NCBI GenBank assembly: GCA_035635855.1
Contig: DASQAF010000040.1
Coordinates: forward strand, 62,001 to 126,000
Length of the DNA: 64,000 nucleotides
Origin: UBA11740 sp035635855
Lineage (GTDB): Bacteria > Acidobacteriota > Blastocatellia > Pyrinomonadales > Pyrinomonadaceae
Direction of reading: 5' to 3'
Shown: piece after piece, positions 34,741-43,477 of the stretch
Numbering within the stretch: position 1 is the stretch's first letter
Layout of the letters: each line of letters begins with the position of its first letter
Program-made: the position numbers and the translations under genes
Notes under the pieces: model-generated
The model's database searches: none
Told to the model about the DNA's origin: nothing
Seen by the model: only the letters and a program-made list of their open reading frames with translations

Positions 34741-34793
34741 GGAACAAATCAGCTAACGCAGGCGTCTACCTTTCGGGGTTCCGGTTCGCCTTC

Positions 34794-35741
34794 ATGCTCA
34801 AGAAGTATCAGGTTCTATTGCTTGCGCCTTTGGCCGTGCTGGTGCCGGTCTTTCTCTACCATCTGAATCCGCCCGATCCGCCACCGCTTGCGGCTTCTCC
34901 AAACACCGCGTCCGCTGCGCCAGAAACTTTCACTGACGCAGATTTTGCCAAACACGTCGAACAGCTCAAGAAAAAACTTCCCGCAAATGACTTTACCGTG
35001 ATCATTCAGCGGCCATTCGTGGTCATTGGTGATGAATCCCCATCCGCCGTCAAAGAACATTCAGAGCAGACGGTCAAATGGGCCATCGATAAACTCAAGC
35101 AGGATTTCTTTGCGAAAGACCCGAAGGAGATACTGGACATCTGGTTGTTTCGGGATGCGGTCTCTTACGAAAAGAACGCACTCGCGCTGTTTGGCGAAAA
35201 GCCCACGACGCCCTATGGCTACTATTCAAGCGCGCACAAGGCGTTGGTCATGAACATCTCGACCGGTGGCGGCACATTGGTACATGAGATCGTTCATCCT
35301 TTCGTCGAAGCCAACTTTCCTGCCTGCCCGCCCTGGTTCAACGAAGGTTTGGGTTCGCTCTATGAACAGTCCGGCGAAGTCGACGGCCACATTCACGGAT
35401 ATACGAACTGGCGTCTGCCCGGACTGCAAGCGGCGATCAAAGCGCGCAAGGTGCCTTCGTTCAAAACTTTCACAGCGCTGGGCGAGAATGGTTTCTACAA
35501 TGAAGACAAAGGAACAAACTACAGCCAGGCGCGATATCTTTGTTACTACCTCCAGCAGCACGGTCTGCTGATAAAGTTCTATCGCGAGTTTTACGCCCAC
35601 CGGAAAGAAGACCCTACCGGCTATCAGACTTTGCAGAGAATCCTGCGCGTGGCCGACATGAATGCCTTCAAACGAACGTGGGAGAGATACGTGCTGGGAC
35701 TAAGGCAAGGGTATGAGGTCGATTCGCGACCGCCTTCGTGA
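34794..35741 (+). CDS. membrane-anchored HExxH metalloprotease-like protein
   Basis: Protein of 315 aa with an N-terminal membrane helix or signal (5-22) and a Pro-rich linker. The zinc motif is H164-E-I-V-H168 with a downstream Glu in WFNEGLGSLYE (E184), the arrangement of MA-clan gluzincins. Catalytic residues appear intact; the substrate is unknown. It probably works outside the cytoplasm. The region after the stop (35742-35951) carries only repeats. Confidence 0.8.
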   Translation: MLKKYQVLLLAPLAVLVPVFLYHLNPPDPPPLAASPNTASAAPETFTDADFAKHVEQLKKKLPANDFTVIIQRPFVVIGDESPSAVKEHSEQTVKWAIDKLKQDFFAKDPKEILDIWLFRDAVSYEKNALALFGEKPTTPYGYYSSAHKALVMNISTGGGTLVHEIVHPFVEANFPACPPWFNEGLGSLYEQSGEVDGHIHGYTNWRLPGLQAAIKARKVPSFKTFTALGENGFYNEDKGTNYSQARYLCYYLQQHGLLIKFYREFYAHRKEDPTGYQTLQRILRVADMNAFKRTWERYVLGLRQGYEVDSRPPS

Positions 35742-35794
35742 ATATGTCTCTATCTCTTAGAGGTCATCTGCTGTTTGGGTTTTCGGATTCTTAG

Positions 35795-35852
35795 CGTGAT
35801 TTAGTGGATCATATCGCACGCATAAGGACGATCCACGAAATCACACGAAAAG
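35795..35852. repeat. inverted GTGATTT-GGATC repeat
   Basis: GTGATTTAGTGGATCATATC is mirrored by GATCCACGAAATCACACGAA. The family also occurs near 33795, 39250-39312 and 40688-40712. Confidence 0.6.
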
Positions 35853-35951
35853 ACACCAAGAGAACTCAAGAGTCCGCGCAAGTTTCCCGCGCACCTGGCG
35901 TTCATCTACCGGTTGAGTTCGATTACTAAAACCGAGGAGATGTTCGTTACC

Positions 35952-37937
35952 ATGAGAAACATTGCCCGACCCGCAAGCACCTTAGCGCTTACCGCCGCGT
36001 CCTTTGTCTTTTCCCTGCTGGCCACATTGTTTGTGATTTCGGTCCTGGCCGCCTGCGCGGGCCGATCGGTCAGCAGTGCAACCGCTGGAGGGCCCTGGAA
36101 AAAGACCACCAGAACAACGATGCGAGCATTCAGTTCGGAGGACGAACTGAAAAACTATTTTCGCCAACTGGCCGAAGAGCGAAAGCGCCAGGCCGCGCGC
36201 GCCCGAGAGAATGCGAACAACAACGCCCCGCCGGCGCCTTCTGCTGTGGCTCAGTCTGCAACGACGAAGGGAGGAGAGGGTTATGCCGCCAAGGACAAAG
36301 ACGAGTCGGTTACCAACACTCAGCACGCCGGCGTCGACGAAGGCGGCATCGTCAAATTGCACGGCGATCATCTGGTGGTGCTGCGGCGCGGCCGTCTGTT
36401 CACGGTCGCCATCGGTGACGGGGCGCTGAAACCCATCTCAGCGGTTGACGCGTTCGGGCCGGACATCGATCCGCGCTACACCTGGTACGACGAAATGCTC
36501 GTTTCAGCCGACACAGTTGCCGTGATCGGATATAGCTATGAACGGGGCGGCACGGAAGTGGGACTCTTCAACATAGATCGCACGGGCAATCTCAGCTATC
36601 GCTCGACCTATCATCTGCGCTCGAACGATTACTATTCGTCGCGCAACTATGCGAGCCGCTTAATCGGCAGCAAACTCATTTTCTACACGCCGCTCTACAT
36701 GTATCCGGACAGTAACGATCCGTTCGCGCAGTTTCCGGCCGTTCGTAAGTGGCATAAGGGCGCCACTGCCGGTGAATTTCAGCGTATCGTTTCGGCGACG
36801 CGAGTCTATCGACCCGAGGGACAAATCAACACGAGCTCCGGTCTGGCGTTGCACACGGTGACCATGTGCGATCTGGCGCAGGGCGATTTCAAATGCGAAG
36901 CTACCGCGGTGCTGGGACCTGCGGGACGCGTGTTTTATGTCTCGCCGGAATCGGTTTATGTGTGGACGACCGACTGGTCGCGTTACGGACAGCAAGCAGC
37001 GCAACGTTCAATGCTGTTCCGTATGCCGCTGGATGGATCGGGGCCGAGCGCGATGGGCGTTTCAGGCAGTCCGGTCGATCAGTTCTCTTTTCTTGAGAGC
37101 GAAGACAAGCACCTCAATGTGCTGGTGCGTGCGGACTCAGGCGGCGACGGGATGTGGAATGCTGAAGGTGCCAACGGCGACGTGGCGTTGATGCGCGTCC
37201 CGCTCACGAGCTTCAACGATGGCAGCGACAGCGCGTCGTCATGGGACTATCACCGGCTGCCGAAACCCAAGGGCTACACTTTTCAAAATCGATTTGTCGG
37301 TGAGTACCTGCTCTACGGCACCGGCAGCGGCTGGGGCGCTCCGGAGAACAAGAACAAGTCCAGCCTGTATGCCGTGCACTGGGCCGATGGAGAGATAAAC
37401 GAAGTTTCACTCAATCACGGCGTCGATCGAATCGAAGCGCTGGGCTCTGACGCGATCGTTGTTGGCACCGACGGCCAGGATTTGCACTTCAGCTCAATAC
37501 GTCTCGGTAATTCGGCTGAAGTGGCGGACGAATACATTCGCAAAGGCGCGTCACAGGGCGAGCTGCGTAGTCAGGGCTTCTTCTACAAATCGGATGGTCC
37601 GAATTCGGGCGTGTTGGGTCTGCCCATCAGCGTGCCGGGCCGGGCAGGTTATCGTCATCTGTTCGAAGGATCGGCAGCGATCTTGTTTCTGCGGAATAGC
37701 TCGCTGCACTTCGAGGAACTGGGCGAACTCGGCGCCGAATCCGACAAAGCCGTCGATGATCGGTGTCGAGCCTCCTGCGTTGACTGGTATGGCAACTCGC
37801 GACCGCTGTTCGTGCGCGGTCGCGTGCTGGCGCTGCTCGGCTACGAGATCGTCGAAGGCTCGTTGAAGGACGGCCGCATAAGTGAGACACGGCGCGTTAA
37901 CTATGCGCCGCAGCGAACTCAGGTGACTCGGAACTAA
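35952..37937 (+). CDS. lipoprotein with C-terminal beta-propeller (PF09826-like)
   Basis: Protein of 661 aa from the ATG at 35952; GAGGAG lies 12 bases upstream, and two in-frame alternatives (35913, 35940) fit it worse. The N-terminus has a long hydrophobic stretch ending in the lipobox L-A-A-C. A charged linker (QLAEERKRQAARARENANNN) precedes the family signature THAGVDEGGIVKLHGDHLVVL-like region (NTQHAGVDEGGIVKLHGD) and a large propeller of SxDG-poor blades to the end. The location is probably the outer membrane or periplasm. The function is unknown. Confidence 0.85.
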   Translation: MRNIARPASTLALTAASFVFSLLATLFVISVLAACAGRSVSSATAGGPWKKTTRTTMRAFSSEDELKNYFRQLAEERKRQAARARENANNNAPPAPSAVAQSATTKGGEGYAAKDKDESVTNTQHAGVDEGGIVKLHGDHLVVLRRGRLFTVAIGDGALKPISAVDAFGPDIDPRYTWYDEMLVSADTVAVIGYSYERGGTEVGLFNIDRTGNLSYRSTYHLRSNDYYSSRNYASRLIGSKLIFYTPLYMYPDSNDPFAQFPAVRKWHKGATAGEFQRIVSATRVYRPEGQINTSSGLALHTVTMCDLAQGDFKCEATAVLGPAGRVFYVSPESVYVWTTDWSRYGQQAAQRSMLFRMPLDGSGPSAMGVSGSPVDQFSFLESEDKHLNVLVRADSGGDGMWNAEGANGDVALMRVPLTSFNDGSDSASSWDYHRLPKPKGYTFQNRFVGEYLLYGTGSGWGAPENKNKSSLYAVHWADGEINEVSLNHGVDRIEALGSDAIVVGTDGQDLHFSSIRLGNSAEVADEYIRKGASQGELRSQGFFYKSDGPNSGVLGLPISVPGRAGYRHLFEGSAAILFLRNSSLHFEELGELGAESDKAVDDRCRASCVDWYGNSRPLFVRGRVLALLGYEIVEGSLKDGRISETRRVNYAPQRTQVTRN

Positions 37938-37960
37938 AGAGTGTCACGCGAAAAAGAATC

Positions 37961-37990
37961 GCCTCCTGGCTACAAAGTCAGGAGGCTTTT
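37961..37990 (+). terminator. rho-independent terminator
   Basis: GCCTCCTG (37961-37968) pairs with CAGGAGGC (37979-37986), followed by TTTT. It ends the lipoprotein propeller transcript. Confidence 0.8.
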
Positions 37991-38093
37991 GTGTTGGCTA
38001 AGGCTTGATCTTCACGCTCTTACTTTCATGTAGGGGTCGCAGGCATGTGGACTTTTGTGTATGGTGAAGTTTGAGCGCAGACTCGACTTATTG

Positions 38094-38205
38094 CTGGGAG
38101 CGCGGACGTCTCGTCCGCATTGAGCGCGAAGCGTGAAAAGCTATTGTGCCGCTCGAAAAGGAGCGTGCTTCGCACGCTGTGCGGACGAGACGTCCGCGCT
38201 CCCAG
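38094..38205. repeat. 26-base perfect inverted repeat pair
   Basis: CTGGGAGCGCGGACGTCTCG and the next six bases (38094-38119) are exactly inverted at 38180-38205. Each arm is itself a palindrome (GCGGACG/CGTCCGC), and a smaller hairpin, GCGTG-CTTCG-CACGC, sits inside. A related single copy is at 14979. No gene is seen in 37938-38336. Confidence 0.85.
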
Positions 38206-38255
38206 CCGCACCTATATCGTGGGGCTCAAATTGAGTCAGTACCCGCTTATCATTG

Positions 38256-38286
38256 TTGGCAGGATGTGACTGGAAACTAGTATGAT
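38256..38286 (+). promoter_or_regulatory. possible promoter for the 38337 gene
   Basis: TTGGCA at 38256-38261, a 19-base spacer, TATGAT at 38281-38286. The long spacer matches the four-locus motif described elsewhere in this window. Confidence 0.45.
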
Positions 38287-38336
38287 TGGCGGCGTCGACC
38301 CCGCCAACTAAATGATCGCGTTCCGGGAGAATCGCA

Positions 38337-39233
38337 TTGAAGAACGTACTCTCAGTTCTGCTAACACTAACGGTCTTTTGTTCGCTAGGCTTCAGCCAGC
38401 AGAAATCCTCTCCGTCACTGGACTCACTGGTTGCCGCCGAAAATGCTTTCGCCGCCACCAGTGTCGCGAAAGGAATCCGTGAATCGTTCCTGATGTTCTT
38501 TGCCGAAGACGGCATCAATTTTCAGCCGCATCCGACCAAAACCAGGGAAGCCTTCCTGAAACGCCCCGCCCCGGCCACGCGTCCACCGGTCGAATTGAAT
38601 TGGCGGCCCGTCTACGCCGACGTGTCGCGCGCGGGCGACCTCGGTTACACGACCGGTCCTTATACTTTCAAGGATCTCTCGCCGGAAAAGGCACCAACCC
38701 GCTACGGATATTACTTTTCTATTTGGAAGAAGCAGGCCAATGGCGAATGGAAGGTTGCCGTCGACTGTGGGATTTCCACTCCTGAGCCGACTCAGCAGCT
38801 GGAATTCAAACCAGCGCCTCAAATCAAATGGAAGGTTTCACGAAAGATTAATTTGGAAAGCGAGCGAGCTTCGCTGATCGATCTTGATCGGCAGTTCCTG
38901 AAGACGTCTGAGTCTCCGGGGATCGTCGAAAGCTATCTGAGATATTTCGGCAGCGAGGCGCGGTTACACCGGGACGGCTTGTTGCCGATGACCGAGCGCG
39001 CGGCGATTCGAAGCTATCTCTCGTCGCAAATATCGAAGCTCTCCTGGACGCCGATCAAATCAGACGTCGCCCAATCGGTTGACCTCGGCTATACCTATGG
39101 CAGCTATGAATTGAAGTTTGCCGGCACGAACAAAACTGAAAAAGGCTATTACGTCCGTGTTTGGAAACGTGATGACCGCGGCAACTGGAAACTGGTCCTG
39201 GACACGTTTAGCCCGATTCCGGAGGAGAGCTAG
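38337..39233 (+). CDS. secreted protein with two NTF2-like (DUF4440) domains
   Basis: Protein of 298 aa with a TTG start preceded by GGGAG. A signal peptide (1-20, ending LGFSQ) is followed by two tandem NTF2/SnoaL-like cone folds: about 27-150 (LVAAENAFAATSVAKGIRESF ... YYFSIWKKQANGEWKV) and about 175-295 (ASLIDLDRQFLKTSESPGIV ... YYVRVWKRDDRGNWKL). Such domains bind or convert small molecules; no substrate can be named. It faces the Trx-MsrB gene convergently. Confidence 0.82.
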   Translation: MKNVLSVLLTLTVFCSLGFSQQKSSPSLDSLVAAENAFAATSVAKGIRESFLMFFAEDGINFQPHPTKTREAFLKRPAPATRPPVELNWRPVYADVSRAGDLGYTTGPYTFKDLSPEKAPTRYGYYFSIWKKQANGEWKVAVDCGISTPEPTQQLEFKPAPQIKWKVSRKINLESERASLIDLDRQFLKTSESPGIVESYLRYFGSEARLHRDGLLPMTERAAIRSYLSSQISKLSWTPIKSDVAQSVDLGYTYGSYELKFAGTNKTEKGYYVRVWKRDDRGNWKLVLDTFSPIPEES

Positions 39234-39249
39234 GTTTTGAGCTTCGTGA

Positions 39250-39400
39250 TTCTTCGGTTGATTTTTGTGGATCGTATTCCGCGCACAAGAACGATCCGCG
39301 AAATCACACGAACCCGCAGGAAAGGAATTCCACAGTTCCCAATAGACCGCGAGTGGAAAGTGGCCCTCCCTCACGGTCGGGCTTCCGACACGTCCCGCCA
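39250..39400. repeat. repeats between convergent genes
   Basis: GTGGATCG ... CGATCCGCGAAATCACACGA (same family as 35795), then GCCCTCCCTCACGGTCGGGC, a palindrome of the family inserted in the dehydratase gene at 62792. Confidence 0.6.
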
Positions 39401-39408
39401 CCAGGAAA

Positions 39409-40452
39409 CTACTTCTCTTTCTCAAACTGGAGCGCCGCCGAGTTCATGCAATAACGCAACCCGGTAGGAGCCGAACCGTCGTCGAACACGTGTCCCAGAT
39501 GCGAACCGCACCGGCGACATCTTATTTCCGTCCGCGCCATGCCCAGGGTGCGGTCCGTGTTTTGGATGATGTTCGCTTCAGAAATGGGAGCGTAAAAGCT
39601 GGGCCAACCCGTGCCTGAGTCAAACTTGGTCTTTGAGCTGAAGAGCGCCAGACCGCAAGCCGCGCAATGATAAATGCCGGGCTCGTGGTTGTCCCAATAC
39701 TCGCCGGTGAACGCTCGCTCAGTTCCCGCCTGTCGCAGCACATAAAACTTTTCCGGCGGCAGCTGTTTCTTCCATTCTTCTTCCGGCTTCACAACTTTAT
39801 CTGTCATCTCTGTCTTCTCACTTTTGTTATCGGACTGCTGGTCATCTTCAGCCAGCAGTTTTTGAATCGTCTGTTCCGCTTCGTCATAAGCGCCTTCGCC
39901 GACGTGCATCCAGCGAACGCGCCCCGACTTGTCCAGCAGAAACATCGTCGGCCAGCCTTCCACCTTGTAGGCGTTCCAGGTCGCATAGTCGTTGTCGGTT
40001 AGCACCGGGTAGCGGAGTTGTAAGGCGGCGACTTCGCGACGCACGTTCTCGATGTTTCTCTCAGTGTCGAGCTCAGGCGTATGCACGCCGATGATCGTTA
40101 AGCCCTTGTCACGATAGCGCGTATCCCAACTTTTCATCGACGGCAGCGTGTTGCGGCAGTTGTAGCAGCCGAAAGTCCAGAAATCGATCAGCACTACGCG
40201 GCCGCGCAGGCCCTTAAGCGTCAGGGCTTCGGAATTGATCCAGGTGCCGGAGGCCAATTCGGGCGCCACCGGAGACGTATTGACGGCAGCGAGCTTGTCA
40301 GAAGCGGCCAGAGGGTTGTCGCCGCGAACCAGTCGCGGAATGCCAACACTCAAAACGCCCAACGGACCCCAGCCTTTGGCATAGCCGACCGTCACCAACA
40401 CAATCGACGCGGTGAGTAGAATTCCCCCGGCGATAACATTCTGTCTGTGCAT
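39409..40452 (-). CDS. periplasmic thioredoxin - MsrB fusion
   Basis: Protein of 347 aa: a membrane anchor (about 7-26), a TlpA/DipZ-like thioredoxin domain (about 75-205) with C-Y-N-C in FWTFGCYNCRNTLP and cis-Pro in GWPTMFLL, a charged linker, then MsrB (about 222-345). MsrB has both zinc CxxC pairs (CAAC, CRRC) and the catalytic Cys in LRYCMNSAAL. MsrB reduces methionine-R-sulfoxide in damaged envelope proteins, and the fused thioredoxin can recycle it. The design parallels PilB of Neisseria but lacks an MsrA domain. Confidence 0.93.
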   Translation of the reverse strand: MHRQNVIAGGILLTASIVLVTVGYAKGWGPLGVLSVGIPRLVRGDNPLAASDKLAAVNTSPVAPELASGTWINSEALTLKGLRGRVVLIDFWTFGCYNCRNTLPSMKSWDTRYRDKGLTIIGVHTPELDTERNIENVRREVAALQLRYPVLTDNDYATWNAYKVEGWPTMFLLDKSGRVRWMHVGEGAYDEAEQTIQKLLAEDDQQSDNKSEKTEMTDKVVKPEEEWKKQLPPEKFYVLRQAGTERAFTGEYWDNHEPGIYHCAACGLALFSSKTKFDSGTGWPSFYAPISEANIIQNTDRTLGMARTEIRCRRCGSHLGHVFDDGSAPTGLRYCMNSAALQFEKEK

Positions 40453-40514
40453 TGATAGTCTCCGCTCCCTACGGATTATGGATCCTTAGCGCCCATTCAA
40501 CCAAAGGCAAGCGT

Positions 40515-40640
40515 TACAGAACCCAGTGCGGTAGCGACGGGATGCTGATACTCAAGTCGAATCTATGATCCGGTCGCAACCACCACCCCAGCCGGGCTGC
40601 CCGTCTGGGGACCCCGGTCCGCTCGCGGTTCTGTAACAAG
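40515..40640. repeat. mosaic repeat with GTTACAGAACC ends
   Basis: GCGTTACAGAACC on the left is inverted as GGTTCTGTAACAAGCG on the right. Between them, 40586-40617 is a 32-base GC-rich element (CCCCAGCCGGGCTGCCCGTC and on) that recurs exactly, inverted, at 44512-44543. No gene is seen in 40453-40802. Confidence 0.75.
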
Positions 40641-40802
40641 CGCCCAACATCTTATTTACGCACCGACCCATTCCCGCGGATTGGAATAAACGATCCACAA
40701 AATCACACAAAATGACTCGAATGCAGAGCCTTCCCGGTTCTGCTTTGGATCGCAATGCAGCTCTTTTTAATAGCCTTCCAAGGGGCGGTCCTTTTAAGAA
40801 AG

Positions 40803-41438
40803 CTACAGCAGCGAGCACGCTTCGTCGAATTCCAGACGCGGAGAGCGCGGGAAAAGCTTGGCCGGATCGCCATGGCCAAGGTTGCAGAGAAAATTGGACT
40901 TCACGTGACCGGAGGGAAAGAACTCCTGCTCGCAGCCTTCGCACTCCTTGCCGGCGCCGAAAAATTCTTCATCCAGCTTCGCGTTATCGAATCCCGACAT
41001 GGGACCGCAATCCAGGCCCAATGCCCGCGCCGCGATGATCAGGTAGGCGCCCTGAAGTGAAGAGTTGCGTTTCGCCGTGACTTCGACAAGCTGCGGGTTT
41101 GCAGCGAACAGGTCGCGCATCTTTGGACTATGCGGGAAGAGTTTTGGCAGCTTTTCAAAGAAGAGCAAATCATAGGCGATTATCACCGTCACCGGTGCCG
41201 CCATCGTCTTGTCGACGTTTCCGGGCGACAACGTCGGACGCAGTCTTTCCTTCGCTTCTTTTGAACGGACCAGGACAAAGCGCCCGGGAGAAGCATTGGC
41301 GCTGGTCGGTCCCCACTTCATCAAGTCATACACCTGCCGCAGTGTCTCGTCCGTGACCGGCTGGTCGAGCCAGGCACTGTGCGTGCGCGCGGTGCGAAAG
41401 ATTTGGTCGAGGGCATGATCGTCGAGTGGCTTGTTCAT
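40803..41438 (-). CDS. RutE/HadB-like nitroreductase-family reductase
   Basis: Protein of 211 aa of the RutE (malonic semialdehyde reductase) group: FRTARTHSAWLDQPVTDETL, LMKWGPTSANASPGRFV (FMN binding) and LDCGPMSGFDNAKLDEEFF. It would use FMN and NAD(P)H. No other pyrimidine-degradation gene is in the window, so the substrate is open. A GGGAGAGATT stretch precedes the ATG. It is monocistronic. Confidence 0.88.
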   Translation of the reverse strand: MNKPLDDHALDQIFRTARTHSAWLDQPVTDETLRQVYDLMKWGPTSANASPGRFVLVRSKEAKERLRPTLSPGNVDKTMAAPVTVIIAYDLLFFEKLPKLFPHSPKMRDLFAANPQLVEVTAKRNSSLQGAYLIIAARALGLDCGPMSGFDNAKLDEEFFGAGKECEGCEQEFFPSGHVKSNFLCNLGHGDPAKLFPRSPRLEFDEACSLL

Positions 41439-41533
41439 GTGAATCTCTCCCGGCTATCCAGAGGCTCAGTAAATGCGTGAATGATTTTGGCGCTGGGATA
41501 TTGGTTTGTTGCTATTAGCGACTAGCGGCTCGT

Positions 41534-41815
41534 CTAGCCAAGAAACTTATACCAGCCAACCGCATAAGATCCTGAGGCGGAATCCGATGGAATAAGCACA
41601 CCTAGCCTGTTCACTTCTACATCAATGGAACTCCCGGCTTCCAGCGAGAGAGGAACTGGATCTGGTGGCGCATCCCAGTCCAATGTGATAGTTGCCGGGC
41701 CGTCATTATGGATTCTGTAGACGTGCTTATTGACCAAGGAAAGCAAATTGAAGGAAGTTCCGGCGTCGAGAGAAAAGACATGAGTCCCGGACAAATCGAA
41801 CCCCCTTGTAGCCAT
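41534..41815 (-). CDS. orphan 93-aa beta-rich protein
   Basis: Protein of 93 aa with no signal peptide or cysteines; not recognised. Strand-like segments FDLSGTHVFSLDAG, HVYRIHNDGPATITLDW and SLEAGSSIDVEVNRLGVLI suggest a small beta-sandwich. Expression signals are unusually good: AGGAGG eight bases before the ATG and a promoter at 41866-41894 with TTGACA and TATAAG. That argues for a real, well-expressed protein. It is divergent from the ECF sigma gene. Confidence 0.75.
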   Translation of the reverse strand: MATRGFDLSGTHVFSLDAGTSFNLLSLVNKHVYRIHNDGPATITLDWDAPPDPVPLSLEAGSSIDVEVNRLGVLIPSDSASGSYAVGWYKFLG

Positions 41816-41865
41816 TGAGAAAACCTCCTATCTTGGGAAGCGAAATTGGCTGAGGGATAGCGCCG

Positions 41866-41894
41866 CTTATATCACCGCGTATGTACCGTGTCAA
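41866..41894 (-). promoter_or_regulatory. near-consensus sigma-70 promoter
   Basis: Reading leftward: TTGACA at 41894-41889, a 17-base spacer, TATAAG at 41871-41866. It drives the 93-aa gene with a leader of about 44 bases. Confidence 0.75.
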
Positions 41895-41905
41895 CGTGTT
41901 AACGC

Positions 41906-41933
41906 TTGCGGTGTCGAGGTGCTCCGCTAGAAT
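41906..41933 (+). promoter_or_regulatory. possible divergent promoter for the sigma-factor operon
   Basis: TTGCGG at 41906-41911, a 16-base spacer, TAGAAT at 41928-41933, about 108 bases before the ATG. ECF operons often add an autoregulated promoter, which was not identified. Confidence 0.35.
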
Positions 41934-42041
41934 GTTGCTGCTCACCAAGTGGCTGGTATTCCTCGCTATTGGCGTCGCAATTCTGCTACGAAAAAAACCG
42001 TCACAAACCCGCGCTGGACGGTGTTCTACCTGAGGAGAGAA

Positions 42042-42608
42042 ATGCGCGGACGAGCACAAGCCTTGATTGACTGCATGCCTGAACAATTCGCGCCCGATGC
42101 GTCTGCCGTGAGCTTTGATGAGGCGTTTACCCTGCATCATCGGGCGGTTTTTCGCACTGCGCGCGCTGTGCTCCGCGACTCGGCGCTGGCCGAAGATGTT
42201 ACCCAGGAGGTCTTTCTCAGGCTTTATCGTAATTTCGACGCCACCCGGGGCGCCGAGTTATTGCGGCCGTGGCTGTTGCGGGTAACGCTTAACGTCGCGC
42301 GCAACACAATACGCGGGCAGAACCGCTCAGTGGCGCGAGAGACGGCTTATCAGAAAACCTCTGATGACTCGGCCGTCTTTCGGCCGCATGAAAATTATGA
42401 GAGCCGGCTGGAATTGCAGGAAGTGCGCCGCGCTTTGGACAAGATAAAAGAACCCATGCGCAGCTGCTTGCTGCTGAAACAACAGGGACTGTCTTATCGC
42501 GAGATTGCTGAGACGCTATCGCTCAAGGAAACGAATGTTGGCAGTTTAGTGGCGCGGGGGCGAAAAGAGTTCGCCAGGACCTATGGGAAGATCGGAGCAA
42601 ATCAATGA
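42042..42608 (+). CDS. ECF-type RNA polymerase sigma factor
   Basis: Protein of 188 aa from the ATG at 42042, set by GAGGAGAG; a longer in-frame reading from 41949 has no RBS. Region 2 reads FDEAFTLHHRAVFRTARAVLRDSALAEDVTQEVFLRLYRNF; region 4 reads VRRALDKIKEPMRSCLLLKQ and LSYREIAETLSLKETNVGSL. It directs polymerase to a special promoter set, usually for envelope stress. Its stop overlaps the start of an anti-sigma gene (ATGA), a standard coupled pair. Confidence 0.92.
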   Translation: MRGRAQALIDCMPEQFAPDASAVSFDEAFTLHHRAVFRTARAVLRDSALAEDVTQEVFLRLYRNFDATRGAELLRPWLLRVTLNVARNTIRGQNRSVARETAYQKTSDDSAVFRPHENYESRLELQEVRRALDKIKEPMRSCLLLKQQGLSYREIAETLSLKETNVGSLVARGRKEFARTYGKIGANQ

Positions 42609-43456
42609 AAGAATGCATAGACGAAGGAACCCTCCAGGCCTGGTTTGACGGCCAACTCGCACCGGGAACAGCCGCCTCAGTTGCGTTACACCTGGCCTCC
42701 TGTCCGAGTTGCGCCCAGGCAGCAGGCACCGTCGAAAACGAAAATCTTTTGCTGTCCAGCGCGCTGGAGACTGAGTTTGCCGAAGGCGTTCCCACGGAAC
42801 GTATCCGCCAACGTCTTGAAACGGCGATTGCCGAAAATCAAATTGCTCGGCCTGGTCGGGCCGAGGTTTCAGCGAAGGCTGGCTGGTGGGTTTCGTTACT
42901 CGGTCTGCTCTTTGCTTCTCCGCAGCGCGCGTTCGGTTACGCGGGTCTGGCCGCAGTCATCATTCTGGGCGCGATACTCGGTGTGGTTTACCTGAAGCGT
43001 AGCGAGGTGGTTCCCGTCGCTCAGAACCAACCGGGGAAACCGATATCACTACCAACAACGGAACCTTCGCCGGTGGCGGTTAAGTCGGCGCCCGGTACGG
43101 GCCCGGCTGTAAAACCCACTGGACCGGTTCAGGCACCGAAGAACCTGATCGTGCGAAAAACGCCTGGAACAAACAGGCCGAGCACCGGCCTGCTGCCGGG
43201 AGAGCGGGACTATGTGAAGACTATCGCGGCCCTGAACAAGTCACTCAAATCAGATTCGCCGATGCGCCCCAGTCTGGAGGTTGAATATGAACACAACGTG
43301 GCTCTCCTCGATTCGGCGATCGAGATGACGCGGGACGCGGTCAGGAAGAATCCGAAGGATACTCAGGCATCTCAGTTCATGCTCGCCGCCTATCAAAGCA
43401 AAGTGGATCTCTTAAACCAGGTGGCAGAAGCCCGGCGTTTCAATACTCAAAAATAG
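42605..43456 (+). CDS. anti-sigma factor with zinc finger and one membrane helix
   Basis: Protein of 283 aa. The N-terminal zinc-binding anti-sigma motif is H29-x3-C33-x2-C36 (LHLASCPSC). A membrane helix spans about 118-138 (YAGLAAVIILGAILGVVYL), then a Pro/Thr-rich periplasmic linker and a helical end. It should hold the sigma factor inactive at the membrane until a signal arrives. It is coupled to the sigma gene by a four-base overlap. Confidence 0.9.
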   Translation: MKECIDEGTLQAWFDGQLAPGTAASVALHLASCPSCAQAAGTVENENLLLSSALETEFAEGVPTERIRQRLETAIAENQIARPGRAEVSAKAGWWVSLLGLLFASPQRAFGYAGLAAVIILGAILGVVYLKRSEVVPVAQNQPGKPISLPTTEPSPVAVKSAPGTGPAVKPTGPVQAPKNLIVRKTPGTNRPSTGLLPGERDYVKTIAALNKSLKSDSPMRPSLEVEYEHNVALLDSAIEMTRDAVRKNPKDTQASQFMLAAYQSKVDLLNQVAEARRFNTQK

Positions 43457-43477
43457 TTGGCAGGTCATAAGTAACTA

